DNA of 64,000 nucleotides, taken from positions 1 through 64,000 of the forward strand of contig NZ_BOMN01000060.1 of assembly GCF_016862215.1 (NCBI RefSeq), written 5' to 3'. The position numbers were made by a program, and so were the translations under genes. This document shows, piece after piece, positions 49,279-57,192 of the stretch. Source of the DNA: Winogradskya humida (lineage in GTDB: Bacteria > Actinomycetota > Actinomycetes > Mycobacteriales > Micromonosporaceae). The notes below the pieces were generated by a model that was given only the letters and a program-made list of their open reading frames with translations, did not search any database and was not told the DNA's origin. How positions within the stretch are numbered: position 1 is the first letter of the stretch; the number at the start of each line of letters is the position of its first letter.

Positions 49279-50067
49279 ATGATTGCCGCCCGCTCCTCAC
49301 GCCGGCTTCGCCGCTCGTCTGTGGGCGTACTGGCAATGGCCCTGGCGTTCGTGCTGGCTCCCGCCGGCGTCGCCCGGGCTGCCGACGGTGTCCCGGTCCC
49401 GCCCAACACCGGGCTGACCGACGACGGTGCGGGAACGGTCTCCGCGGCCGACAAGGACTTCGTCATCAAGGTCCGGCTCGCCGGGCTCTGGGAGATCCCC
49501 GCCGGGAACATGGCCCAGGAGAAGTCGGACGACGAGAATCTCCGGAAGTTCAGCAAGTCGATCTCCGAACAGCACGTGATTCTCGACAAGTTCGACATCG
49601 CGGTCGCCAAGAAGCTCGGGATCGAGCTTCCGAACGTGCCGAACAATGACCAGCAGGGCTGGCTCGACGAGATGGCAGCGGCGAAGACCGGCAAGCAGTT
49701 CGACCAGATCTACGTCGATCGGCTGCGCGCTGCTCACGGCAAGATCTTCCCGGCCATCGGAACGATCCGGGCAAGTACCCGCAACGACTCGGTCCGCAAG
49801 CTGGCGCAGCAGGCCAACCAGTTCGTCATGACGCACATGACGCTGCTGGAGAGCAGCGGGATCGTCGACTACGGCGCACTGCCGACGGCGGCCGCCCCGG
49901 CCGTCACGGGCAAGGGCCCGGTCCCGGTCGACAACGCGATGCTGGCGGCGGCGAGCAGCTCGGGTGGCGTACCCGGAGTGAGCACCTCGGTCATTCTCCT
50001 TGTCCTCGCCGGCGCCCTCGTGGCCGGCGTAGTGACCACGATGCGCATCTTCCGGCGCGGTAGCTAG
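49279..50067 (+). CDS. DUF4142 exported protein with C-terminal membrane anchor
   Basis: A 262-residue exported protein. The signal peptide is at residues 1-35 (RRLRRSSVGVLAMALAFVLAPAGVARA). The DUF4142 ferritin-like helical region lies at about 50-195 (ADKDFVIKVRLAGLWEIPAGNMA, LRKFSKSISEQHVILDKFDIAVA, FDQIYVDRLRAAHGKIFP, FVMTHMTLLESSGIVDY). A C-terminal transmembrane segment follows (VILLVLAGALVAGVVTTM) with a basic tail. DUF4142 proteins have no set function; in Rhizobium and Myxococcus relatives they are called outer membrane or stress proteins. GGAGG precedes the ATG at 49279. Confidence 0.86.
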   Translation: MIAARSSRRLRRSSVGVLAMALAFVLAPAGVARAADGVPVPPNTGLTDDGAGTVSAADKDFVIKVRLAGLWEIPAGNMAQEKSDDENLRKFSKSISEQHVILDKFDIAVAKKLGIELPNVPNNDQQGWLDEMAAAKTGKQFDQIYVDRLRAAHGKIFPAIGTIRASTRNDSVRKLAQQANQFVMTHMTLLESSGIVDYGALPTAAAPAVTGKGPVPVDNAMLAAASSSGGVPGVSTSVILLVLAGALVAGVVTTMRIFRRGS

Positions 50068-50177
50068 AGCAACAGAGCAACCCGCAATTCCAGATCTGGT
50101 CAGCACAGACCCGGTCAAAGGCTCAACCCCCGGCGGCTCCACCGTCCGCCACCTGTGGACACAGAAAGGTGTCAGCA

Positions 50178-51278
50178 ATGCGAAGGTCGCACTACCGGAG
50201 CGAATCCAGGTTCCCCGCATGGTTCACCGGTCGGCGCCGGATCATCGCCGCCGTTGCCACCGTGGTTGCTTTCGGCAGCATCGTCACCGTCACGCAGGTG
50301 TCGGACGCGAGCACCAAGAGCCGTAACCAGCAGCGCGCTCTCGCCGCCTGTAACAACATCCAGGCGCCGAAGAAGTCGAAGCTGTCGACGGAGACGAAGA
50401 CCGGCACGTACACCACCGGAAACGGCAAGGTGACCCAGCACGCCGACGACGGTGCGGGCGACGTGCCCACCACCGAGACGCTGCGCAAGCGTTGCCGCGA
50501 CTGGATGAACGGCAACACGGGCGGCAACAACGGCGGCAACAACGGTGGCGCTGCCAGCCCCGCACCCTCCGGCAGCACCGCGGCCGGTGGCGGTAACAAC
50601 GGTGGCGGCAACAACAACGGTGGCGGTAACAACAACGGCGGTGGCGCGACCACGGCTCCGACCACCCCGGCCACCCCGCCGCCCGGTGCCGGTCTCGGCA
50701 TCCTGACCAACAGCTGCGACACGAGCAACCTGGACGCCCACACCGGTTTCCAGGACGGCAACCGCTGTGTCTCCACCGAGTTCGGTGAGGTCGGCGTCGC
50801 CGCGAACAACCCGTCGCTGCTGATCACCGAGATTCCGACCAACGTCGCCGTCGGTCAGGCGTTCACCATCAAGGTGAGCACCCGCAACCTGATCCGTGAC
50901 CGCTTCCTCGCGGCCGGCCAGGGTGGCTACTACGTCGAGTCGTCGGTGCTGCAGAACGGTCTCGTCCGCGGTCACTTCCACACCGCCTGCCGCGTGCTGG
51001 ACAGCACCGACGAGGCTCCGGACCCGGAGCCCGTGCCCGCGTTCTTCGTCGCCACCGAGGACAGCAAGGGTGGTGCCGCCCCCGACGTGGTGAACATCCA
51101 GGTTCCCGGCCTGCCGACCGAGGGCACCTTCCAGTGCTCCTCGTGGGCCGGTGACGGTTCGCACCGTATCCCGATGATGCAGCGCGCCAACGAGACCCCG
51201 GCCTTCGACTCCGCCCGGGTCCAGGTCGGCGGCAACGGCGGTGGCGACAACGCTGACGGCGGGAACAACAACAACTGA
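50178..51278 (+). CDS. Secreted protein with Gly/Asn-rich linker
   Basis: A 366-residue exported protein. A basic N-terminus and membrane segment (RRRIIAAVATVVAFGSIVTV, about 20-40) act as signal. After a short Cys-containing part (LAACNNIQAP, RKRCRDWMN) comes a GGNN/GGGNNN linker (about 112-160). Then a compact C-terminal domain with four cysteines follows (ILTNSCDTSNLD, NRCVSTEFGEVGVA, FHTACRVLDS, FQCSSWAGDG) and strand-rich VGQAFTIKVSTRNLIRDR. The domain resembles no family I can name. ATG 50178 is preferred over GTG 50169. Confidence 0.75.
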   Translation: MRRSHYRSESRFPAWFTGRRRIIAAVATVVAFGSIVTVTQVSDASTKSRNQQRALAACNNIQAPKKSKLSTETKTGTYTTGNGKVTQHADDGAGDVPTTETLRKRCRDWMNGNTGGNNGGNNGGAASPAPSGSTAAGGGNNGGGNNNGGGNNNGGGATTAPTTPATPPPGAGLGILTNSCDTSNLDAHTGFQDGNRCVSTEFGEVGVAANNPSLLITEIPTNVAVGQAFTIKVSTRNLIRDRFLAAGQGGYYVESSVLQNGLVRGHFHTACRVLDSTDEAPDPEPVPAFFVATEDSKGGAAPDVVNIQVPGLPTEGTFQCSSWAGDGSHRIPMMQRANETPAFDSARVQVGGNGGGDNADGGNNNN

Positions 51279-51589
51279 GTACGGAGCCCTTCCGCTATCC
51301 GGGTAACCGACCCCCTCGGGGCACGCCAGTTCTGACATGGCGCAGCCCCGGCGGGGACCCCCCATCGGGAACCGGGCGTCGTCCATCCCCCTGAGGACGG
51401 CACCAGCGGCAGGCGTTCCGAGCACGGAAACGGCTGACGAAAGGAGGCGCGGGACCGGCTCGGATCGAGTTTCCAGCTCCATCACTGGGTGACATGCGGA
51501 CCGACTCGGGTGTCCGTGTCCACCCACCCCGATGGCCCTGACCGGGAGCGCGGTCAGGGCCATCGGCATTTCCGCGTCCCGGACGTATA
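51279..51589. other. 311-bp intergenic region ending in a long hairpin
   Basis: No gene is supported. Small GC hairpins occur early (CCCC-TC-GGGG near 51313). I looked for a riboswitch pattern and did not find one that I could defend. The notable feature is the long hairpin at 51529-51566, listed separately. An A-rich GACGAAAGGAGGCG at 51436 looks like a ribosome site without a usable frame behind it. Confidence 0.5.
51529..51566. terminator. 15-bp perfect hairpin before the AlkA-like gene
   Basis: CCGATGGCCCTGACC (51529-51543) is the exact reverse complement of GGTCAGGGCCATCGG (51552-51566), with the 8-base loop GGGAGCGC. It lies 250 bp past the secreted-protein stop and 23 bp before the AlkA-like start, so it can end the upstream transcript or sit in the leader of the next one. 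ATTTCC follows. Confidence 0.6.
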
Positions 51590-52504
51590 GTGGCGCAGGT
51601 GAAGACGGTGGTCAGGCGGCTGAAAACGCCGGAGCACTACCACTTCACCCGGACGTTGCGGACGCTGCTCGTCGTGTCGCACGACCCCTGCGGCGAGCTC
51701 GCCGACGGAGAATTCCGGCTCTCCGCGCGTACCCCACAGGGTCCTGGAACTTTGCACCTCAGCAGAGCGGGCGCGGAGCTGACCGCGACCACGCACGGCC
51801 CCGGCGCCGACTGGCTTGCCGAGCACGCCGACGCGATCGCCGGGCTCCGCGACGACCTGGGTGACTTCCCCGGGCTGGCCGCCGCCCATCCGCTGATCGC
51901 CAGGCTGGCCCGCACGTTCTCGGGGCTACGGTTCCCGGCGACGTTCCAGGTGTTTCCCCGGCTGATCCGGGCGGTGCTGGAGCAGAAGGTCACCGGCATC
52001 GAGGCGCACCGCGCCTACCGGGCCATGGTCAAGCATTTCGGCGAGCCCGCGCCCGGCCCGGGCGGGCTGCTGCTCCCGCCGGACCCCGAGGCGGTCGCGG
52101 CCACCGCCTACTGGGTCTTCCACCCGTTCGGCGTCGAGCAGCGCCGCACCCAGGCACTGCTGCGCTGCGCGGCCGAGGCGGCCCGGCTGGAACGCTGCAC
52201 CGACAGCGCCGAGGCGACCCGCAGACTCGTCGCCATCCCCGGGATCGGTCCGTGGACGGCGGCCGAGACGGTCCGCACGGCCTACGGCGACGCGGACGCC
52301 GTCAGTGTCGGCGACTTCCATATCCCCAACACGGTGGCGTGGGCGCTGGCGGGGGAGGCCCGCGGCACGGACGCGCGGATGCTCGAGCTGCTGGAGCCGT
52401 TCGCCGGGCACCGTGGCCGGGTCTGCGAGCTGCTCGCGGCCGGCGGGATCATGGCACCGAAATTCGGCCCGCGGATGCCCATCCGGAGCTTTGCCCGCTT
52501 CTGA
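51590..52504 (+). CDS. DNA-3-methyladenine glycosylase, AlkA-like HhH-GPD
   Basis: A 304-residue base-excision glycosylase that removes alkylated purines. The helix-hairpin-helix and catalytic region are intact: RLIRAVLEQKVTGIEAHRAYR, then RLVAIPGIGPWTAAETVRTAYGDADAVSVGDFHIPN (read in two parts, about residues 218-250). The catalytic Asp lies in SVGDFH. The N-terminal AlkA beta-domain is present but divergent (EFRLSARTPQG, LTATTHGPG). The start is GTG at 51590. It lies 23 bp after a long hairpin and directly upstream of a ROK kinase. Confidence 0.88.
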   Translation: MAQVKTVVRRLKTPEHYHFTRTLRTLLVVSHDPCGELADGEFRLSARTPQGPGTLHLSRAGAELTATTHGPGADWLAEHADAIAGLRDDLGDFPGLAAAHPLIARLARTFSGLRFPATFQVFPRLIRAVLEQKVTGIEAHRAYRAMVKHFGEPAPGPGGLLLPPDPEAVAATAYWVFHPFGVEQRRTQALLRCAAEAARLERCTDSAEATRRLVAIPGIGPWTAAETVRTAYGDADAVSVGDFHIPNTVAWALAGEARGTDARMLELLEPFAGHRGRVCELLAAGGIMAPKFGPRMPIRSFARF

Positions 52505-52526
52505 GAAAAAAGGCACACTGCTAGGC

Positions 52527-53279
52527 GTGGCTTTCACGTTGACGATCGACTGCGGCGGCGGCGGCATCAAAGGCTCGGTTCTGGATGACGCCGGCACGAT
52601 GCGCGCGCAGCCGTTACGCGTGCCGACCCCGTACCCGTTGCATCCCGATCTTTTTGTCAAGACGCTCGTGACGCTCGGCGAGCAGCTTCCCACCGCCGAC
52701 CGGGTGACCGTGGGCATGCCGGGGATGCTGCGGCACGGGGTGGTGGTGGCGACCCCGCACTACATCACGCGCAGCGGGCCGCGTACCAAAATCGATCCTG
52801 ACCTGCAGGAAGCCTGGTTCGGCTTCGACGCGCGCACCGCCCTGGCCGAGGCTTTCGGCCTGCCCACCCTGGTCCTCAACGACGCCGAGGTGCACGGCGC
52901 CGGGGTGGTCGCCGGCACCGGCTGCGAGCTGGTCCTGACGCTCGGCACGGGCCTGGGCTGCGCGCTGTTCGACGGCGGTCAGCTCGCCCCGCACCTGGAG
53001 ATGTCGCAGGCCCCGGTGCGCTGGGGGATGAGCTACGACACCTACATCGGCGAGCATGAGCGGCGCCGGCTGGGTGACGCGCTCTGGTCCCGCCGGGTCC
53101 GCAACGTGATCGAGGGGCTGCGCCCGGTTTTCCTCTGGGACCGCGTCTATCTCGGCGGCGGCAACTCCCGGCTGATCACCCCGGCCCAGCTCGCCCGGAT
53201 GGGTGACGACGTCGTGGTCGTCCCGAACACCGCCGGCATCGTCGGCGGCGTCCGGGCCTGGACCCTCAACGCCAAGTGA
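52527..53279 (+). CDS. ROK family kinase, polyphosphate-glucokinase-like
   Basis: A 250-residue ASKHA sugar kinase. The ATP-binding phosphate loop is TIDCGGGGIKGSVLDD (residues 4-19). The adenosine motif is LTLGTGLGCALFDGG, the catalytic region is LVLNDAEVHGAG with an Asp, and the late loop is VYLGGGNSR. The overall layout is that of polyphosphate glucokinases, but the polyphosphate-specific residues cannot be judged by eye. The start is GTG at 52527. Its stop overlaps the next start as GTGA, so a phosphatase partner follows in the same message. Confidence 0.85.
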   Translation: MAFTLTIDCGGGGIKGSVLDDAGTMRAQPLRVPTPYPLHPDLFVKTLVTLGEQLPTADRVTVGMPGMLRHGVVVATPHYITRSGPRTKIDPDLQEAWFGFDARTALAEAFGLPTLVLNDAEVHGAGVVAGTGCELVLTLGTGLGCALFDGGQLAPHLEMSQAPVRWGMSYDTYIGEHERRRLGDALWSRRVRNVIEGLRPVFLWDRVYLGGGNSRLITPAQLARMGDDVVVVPNTAGIVGGVRAWTLNAK

Positions 53280-54019
53280 TCCCGCCCGCCGCGCTGCTGC
53301 TCGACTTCGGTGGGGTGCTGGCCGACTCGCCGTCACCGGGCGCTGCCCCGCCCGAGCTGGTGCTGAGGCTCTACAACCTGATCGAGGGCAGGCTCACCCC
53401 GGGCGAGATCAGCAGGGCACTGACGGCGGGCTCCGAGGCGTACGCAGCCTGGCGTGACCTCGACGAGCCGGCCGAGCTCGGCCACGAGGACGTCTGGGCC
53501 CGCTTCGTCACACCGTCGTGGCCGCTCGCCGCGCAGGAAGCCGTCCGTCTCAACGCCACCCGGCTCAGCTACGACTGGACGTGGCGCTCGACCTGGGCGC
53601 TGCGCCCCGGCATCCCCGAGGCGTTACGCGCGGCCCGGGCGATCGGCCTGCCCCTGGCGGTCGTGAGCAACACCCTCTGCGGCGCGGCCCACCGCGACTT
53701 CCTGACCAGGGCCGGCGTGGGAGACCTTTTCGCCACCCAGATCTACAGCGACGAGGCCGGCGTCCGAAAACCCAACCCCGAGATGATCTGGTACGCCGTC
53801 CGCGCCCTCTCCGTCCCCACCGAAGCCTGCTGGTACGTCGGCGACAGCTACCGCCGCGACATCGCCTGCGCCCGCCGCGCGGGAGCGGGCGCCGCCATCC
53901 TCTTCCGCTCACCCCGCACCACTCGCGAGACCCCCGAAGGCTCTGCTCAGCCGGACGCCATCGTCGACGACGGTTTCGGCCTGCGCGACCTGCTGCCGGG
54001 GTCGGTGAACGCCCGGTAG
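53276..54019 (+). CDS. HAD-IA family hydrolase
   Basis: A 247-residue haloacid-dehalogenase-type phosphatase. Motif I is LLLDFGGVLADS (residues 7-18) with an Asp nucleophile and Gly where many have Asp+2. Motif II is VVSNTLCGAAH, and motifs III and IV are GVRKPNPEMIWYAV and CWYVGDSYRRDIACARRAG. Family members dephosphorylate sugar phosphates or nucleotides. The second acidic residue of motif I is replaced (DFGG), so activity could be altered or use another base. It is coupled to the ROK kinase gene by GTGA. Confidence 0.88.
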   Translation: MIPPAALLLDFGGVLADSPSPGAAPPELVLRLYNLIEGRLTPGEISRALTAGSEAYAAWRDLDEPAELGHEDVWARFVTPSWPLAAQEAVRLNATRLSYDWTWRSTWALRPGIPEALRAARAIGLPLAVVSNTLCGAAHRDFLTRAGVGDLFATQIYSDEAGVRKPNPEMIWYAVRALSVPTEACWYVGDSYRRDIACARRAGAGAAILFRSPRTTRETPEGSAQPDAIVDDGFGLRDLLPGSVNAR

Positions 54020-54256
54020 ACCGGGTGCCGGGGCGGGCTGACAAAGGCCGTGGGGCTGCGGGGCTGCGGGGCCGTGGGGCTAGATGTTGCGCTGGGTGCC
54101 GGGAAGCCGCAATTTTATGCGGTGTTGATCGTCAGGTCCGGGCAATCGTTTCTGAGCGCAAGACATATGTTTCCCGGCCAGACGCGATTGGCCCGCGTTT
54201 GACAACCGACGCCGCAGGATGTTGCGCCATCGCGGGTTTTGACGCAACTTTGTGCC
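54020..54256. other. Intergenic element between convergent genes, related to 21301
   Basis: This 237-bp gap holds GC-poor sequence with CCGCA-ATTTTA-TGCGG (54107-54122) as a small hairpin and a stretch to about 54182 that resembles the gap element at 21301-21378 by shared ordered blocks (TTT.TGCGGTG, GTCA, AGACA.ATA, TTTC.GGCC). A second TTTGTGC occurs at 54249. There is no gene. The similarity is by eye and modest. Confidence 0.4.
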
Positions 54257-54898
54257 CTAGGGGAGGTTCCCGAGGACGACGCGTTCGGAGGTCAGCAGAT
54301 AGTCGCGGAGCATGTCGGCGGCCCGGTGCGCGTCGCCGGCCTCGTACGTGCTGGTGATGGCGTCGTTCATCGCGACGAACGGGCGGTGCAGCGCTTCCGG
54401 GTCCGGTGCGGTGACGAAGGCGAGCCGGAGCTCGGCGGTCAGCTGGCGCATCCAGGAGTCGAGGCGGGGGCTGCCGGCCAGCGCGACGATCTGCTCGTGG
54501 AAGTGCATGTTGGCCGTGCCCACCGCGCGCCAGTCACCCGCGTCGGCTGCACGGCCGGCGTCGTCGACCGCGGTGCGCAGGCCCGCTGCCCGCGGCGGGT
54601 CGGTGGGTGCCTGGCTCAGGGCAGAACATTCCAGCAGCACGCGTACGCGATAGATGTCCGCGATCTGCGCCGGGCTCAGCGACGCCACGAACACCCCGCG
54701 ATGCGGTTGCCGGACGAGCAGTCCCTCCTCGATCAGCGTGGAGAACGCCTCGCGGAGAGTGTTGCGCGAAACCCCCAGCGGCCCGGTCAGCGAGGTCTCC
54801 GAGAGCCGCGTCCCGGGCGCCAGCTCGCCGTTGATCATCGCGTTGCGCAACTGCTCCACGGCCCGTGCGGCGGACCCCGGCTTCTCCACGGTCGTCAC
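54257..54898 (-). CDS. GntR family (FCD) transcriptional regulator
   Basis: A 213-residue regulator. The N-terminal winged HTH (RAVEQLRNAMINGELAPGTRLSE, LGVSRNTLREAFSTLIEEGLL) is followed by the all-helical FCD domain with metal-site histidines (ANMHFHEQIVALAGS). It is the last gene of the 5-oxoproline operon and so is likely its regulator, with candidate sites at 58498 and 58520 upstream of the operon. The start is taken as the GTG at 54898; a TTG lies at 54910. Confidence 0.9.
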   Translation of the reverse strand: MTTVEKPGSAARAVEQLRNAMINGELAPGTRLSETSLTGPLGVSRNTLREAFSTLIEEGLLVRQPHRGVFVASLSPAQIADIYRVRVLLECSALSQAPTDPPRAAGLRTAVDDAGRAADAGDWRAVGTANMHFHEQIVALAGSPRLDSWMRQLTAELRLAFVTAPDPEALHRPFVAMNDAITSTYEAGDAHRAADMLRDYLLTSERVVLGNLP

Positions 54899-54931
54899 GC
54901 GTCCAGTCAACCAGCCCGGCCCGCGGGTCGA

Positions 54932-55816
54932 TCAGCCGGGAGCGCGGACGAAACGGAAGCGGGCGCCGGGCCGGGCCTGGGCGGCGCGGTCGGCGGATTC
55001 CGGGGTGAGCACGGCGATGACCGGGTAGCCGCCGGTCACCGGGTGGTCCGCCTGGAAGATGATCGGTCTGCCGTCCGGCGGGACCTGCACCGAGCCGCGG
55101 ACGACGCCTTCGCTGGGCAACTCGTCGCTGATCGCGCGGGTCAGGGCCGGACCGTCGAGGCGCAGCCCGACCGAGTCGCTCGCCGGGGTGATCACGAACT
55201 CGCTGCTCAGGAACGCCTCGATCGCCTCGCCGGTGAACCAGTCATCCCGCGGCCCGAGATCAACCTCGAGCGGCCCCTCGGGCGGCCGTGACAAAGGGGA
55301 GTCGGCTTCGGGCGGCCGGGACAAAGGGGAGTTGAGCGAGGCGGAGTCCGGCTCGTGATCAAAACTTGGTGAGCCGATGGGGAGGACGGCGTCGACGCTC
55401 ACCGCGAGCCCGATTCCGGCGAGCCGATCCGTCGACCGTGATCCCAGCACAGGCGGGACGTCGAAGCCACCCCGCACGGCGAGATAGCTCCGCAGCCCCC
55501 GCTTGGGCATACCGACCGAGACGACCGCCCCGGCGGCGACGGACACGGTCTCCTCCAGCGAGGTCCTGACGCCGTCGACGACCAGCACAGCGTCCGTCCC
55601 GGTCAGGACGATCACCGCGGGCGAATCGAAGCTGACCCGCAGCCCGCCGAGCGTGCACTCCAGCACCGCGGCGCCCGGCGGGTTGCCGACCAGCGCGTTC
55701 GCCCGGCCGTACGCCCCCCGGTCCACCGCCCCGGAAGGCGCGACCCCCAGATGGGTGTGCCCGAACCGCCCCGCGTCCTTGACCACCGTCAGCGGCCCGG
55801 TCCGCACGATCCGCAT
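54932..55816 (-). CDS. pxpC: 5-oxoprolinase subunit C (biotin-dependent carboxyltransferase-like)
   Basis: PxpC is the AHS2/KipA-like subunit of the ATP-dependent 5-oxoprolinase (PxpABC), which opens 5-oxoproline to glutamate. The 294 residues contain VVKDAGRFGHTHLGVAPSGAVDR near the start, LECTLGGLRVSF, PKRGLRSYLAVRGGFDVP, ITPASDSVGLRLDGP, SEGVVRGSVQVPPDGRPIIF, and TGGYPVIAVLT. A short in-frame direct duplication (SPLSRPPEADSPLSRPPEG) interrupts the region around residues 185-205. The ATG at 55816 is used; a GTG two codons upstream overlaps the pxpB stop. Confidence 0.92.
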   Translation of the reverse strand: MRIVRTGPLTVVKDAGRFGHTHLGVAPSGAVDRGAYGRANALVGNPPGAAVLECTLGGLRVSFDSPAVIVLTGTDAVLVVDGVRTSLEETVSVAAGAVVSVGMPKRGLRSYLAVRGGFDVPPVLGSRSTDRLAGIGLAVSVDAVLPIGSPSFDHEPDSASLNSPLSRPPEADSPLSRPPEGPLEVDLGPRDDWFTGEAIEAFLSSEFVITPASDSVGLRLDGPALTRAISDELPSEGVVRGSVQVPPDGRPIIFQADHPVTGGYPVIAVLTPESADRAAQARPGARFRFVRAPG

Positions 55817-55818
55817 GC

Positions 55819-56430
55819 TCACGACTCCACCGCCCTGAAGGTCACTTGCACACCCGGGACGAGCAGCGCGGGCTCCGGCCGGTCGAGGTCCCACATGCGG
55901 ATGGTCGTGGTGCCGATCAACTGCCAGCCTCCCGGGCTGTCGTGCGGGTAGACGCCGGAGAAGCGCCCGGCGAGGCCCACCGAACCGGCCGGGATCCGGG
56001 TACGCGGCGAGTCACGCCGGGGCACGTCGAGCTCCGGCCCGGTGAGGTAGCCGAAGCCGGGTGCGAAGCCCGAGAATGCCACTGTCCAGCGGGCGGACGT
56101 GTGCAGCTTGATCACCTCGGCGGGCGTGACGCCGAGGTGGGCGGCCACGTCGGGCAGGTCGGGACCGTTGTAGGTGACGGGGATCTCGACGCTTCCGGCG
56201 TACCCGCGGCTTGGTCCTTTGAGTGGCAGCGCCGAGGTCGCCTCCCGCACCTCGGCCGGCGACGTGATCGCGGGATCGAGCCGGATGAGCACGGTGCGCG
56301 CCGCCGGGACCAGATCGATCACTCCCGGCAGCCGCGCCTCGCGCAAAGCCGCATACAACCCGAGCGCCGCATCGAGATCATCAACCTCGACAAGCAAGGC
56401 CTCCCGCCCACACCTGAGAAACCTGGTCAC
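55819..56430 (-). CDS. pxpB: 5-oxoprolinase subunit B (KipI/AHS1 family)
   Basis: A 203-residue AHS1-domain protein, the partner of PxpC. Seen: ALLVEVDDLDAALGLYAAL, PGVIDLVPAARTVLIRLDP, VTYNGPDLPDVAAHLG, VAFSGFAPGFGYLTG, VPRRDSPRTRIPAGSVGLAGRFSGVYPHDSPGG (in two parts), and WQLIGTTTIRMWDLDRPEPAL. All are conserved features of the family. Homologues in Bacillus act as a kinase inhibitor (KipI), but with pxpA and pxpC adjacent it is the enzyme subunit. ATG 56430 overlaps the pxpA stop. Confidence 0.94.
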   Translation of the reverse strand: MTRFLRCGREALLVEVDDLDAALGLYAALREARLPGVIDLVPAARTVLIRLDPAITSPAEVREATSALPLKGPSRGYAGSVEIPVTYNGPDLPDVAAHLGVTPAEVIKLHTSARWTVAFSGFAPGFGYLTGPELDVPRRDSPRTRIPAGSVGLAGRFSGVYPHDSPGGWQLIGTTTIRMWDLDRPEPALLVPGVQVTFRAVES

Positions 56431-57191
56431 TGGTCGTTTCCCGCAAAAGCATTGATTTGTACGCCCGAAGCAGCCAACTTCTCCGCAACAGCGCGCGCCA
56501 TAGCCACTGCCCCGGGCGAGTCGCCGTGCACACAGAGCGAGTCCGCCTCGACCTTGATGACCGACCCGTCGACGGCCACCAGGGTGCGATCGGTGACCAG
56601 CCGCAGCATCCGCTCGGCGACCTCATCGGGATCGTGCAGCAGCGCCCCGGGCAGCCGCCGCGAGACGAGCGTGCCGTCCGCGTTGTAACCCCGGTCGGCG
56701 AACGCCTCGCGCACGATGCGCAGCCCCGCGTCCTCGGCCTGCTCCAGAAACACCGAGCCGGGCAGCCCGAGCACCGGCAGGTCCGGGTCGTAGCGCCGGA
56801 CCGCGTCGACGACAGCCGCCGCCTGCTGCTCATGGTGCACGATCGTGTTGTAGAGCGCGCCGTGCGGTTTGACGTAGAGCACCCGGTCACCGGCCGCCCG
56901 GGCCAACCCGTCGAGCGCCCCGAGCTGGTAGATCAGATCGGCGACCAGGTCCTCGGTCTCGTAGTCGATGAACCGCCGCCCGAACCCGGCCAGGTCCCGA
57001 TAACCGACCTGCGCGCCGATCACCACACCCCGCTCGACCGCCCGTTCACAGGTGGCCAGCAGACTCCGCGGATCACCGGCATGAAACCCGCAGGCGACGT
57101 TGGCGCTACTGACGATGTCGAGCATCGCCGCGTCGTCGCCGAGGCTCCAGGCCCCGAAGCCCTCACCCAGATCGCTGTTGAGATCCACCAC
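56427..57191 (-). CDS. pxpA: 5-oxoprolinase subunit A (LamB/YcsF family)
   Basis: A 254-residue LamB/YcsF-family protein with the TIM-barrel signature VDLNSDLGEGFGAW at the N-terminus, IVSSANVACGFHAGDP (metal-binding His), VGYRDLAGFGRRF, VLYVKPHGALYN, and the late DSLCVHGDSPGAVAMAR. It is the 5-oxoproline-binding/hydrolase part of PxpABC. The start is GTG 57191, just after the transporter stop; the gene ends in ATGA overlap with pxpB. Confidence 0.94.
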   Translation of the reverse strand: MVDLNSDLGEGFGAWSLGDDAAMLDIVSSANVACGFHAGDPRSLLATCERAVERGVVIGAQVGYRDLAGFGRRFIDYETEDLVADLIYQLGALDGLARAAGDRVLYVKPHGALYNTIVHHEQQAAAVVDAVRRYDPDLPVLGLPGSVFLEQAEDAGLRIVREAFADRGYNADGTLVSRRLPGALLHDPDEVAERMLRLVTDRTLVAVDGSVIKVEADSLCVHGDSPGAVAMARAVAEKLAASGVQINAFAGNDQ

Positions 57192-57192
57192 G

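Noticed and set aside
51279..51528. Possible riboswitch (c-di-AMP type considered) upstream of the glycosylase
   Set aside because: GC hairpins are present but the conserved core motifs of known classes could not be matched, and the downstream gene is an unlikely target.
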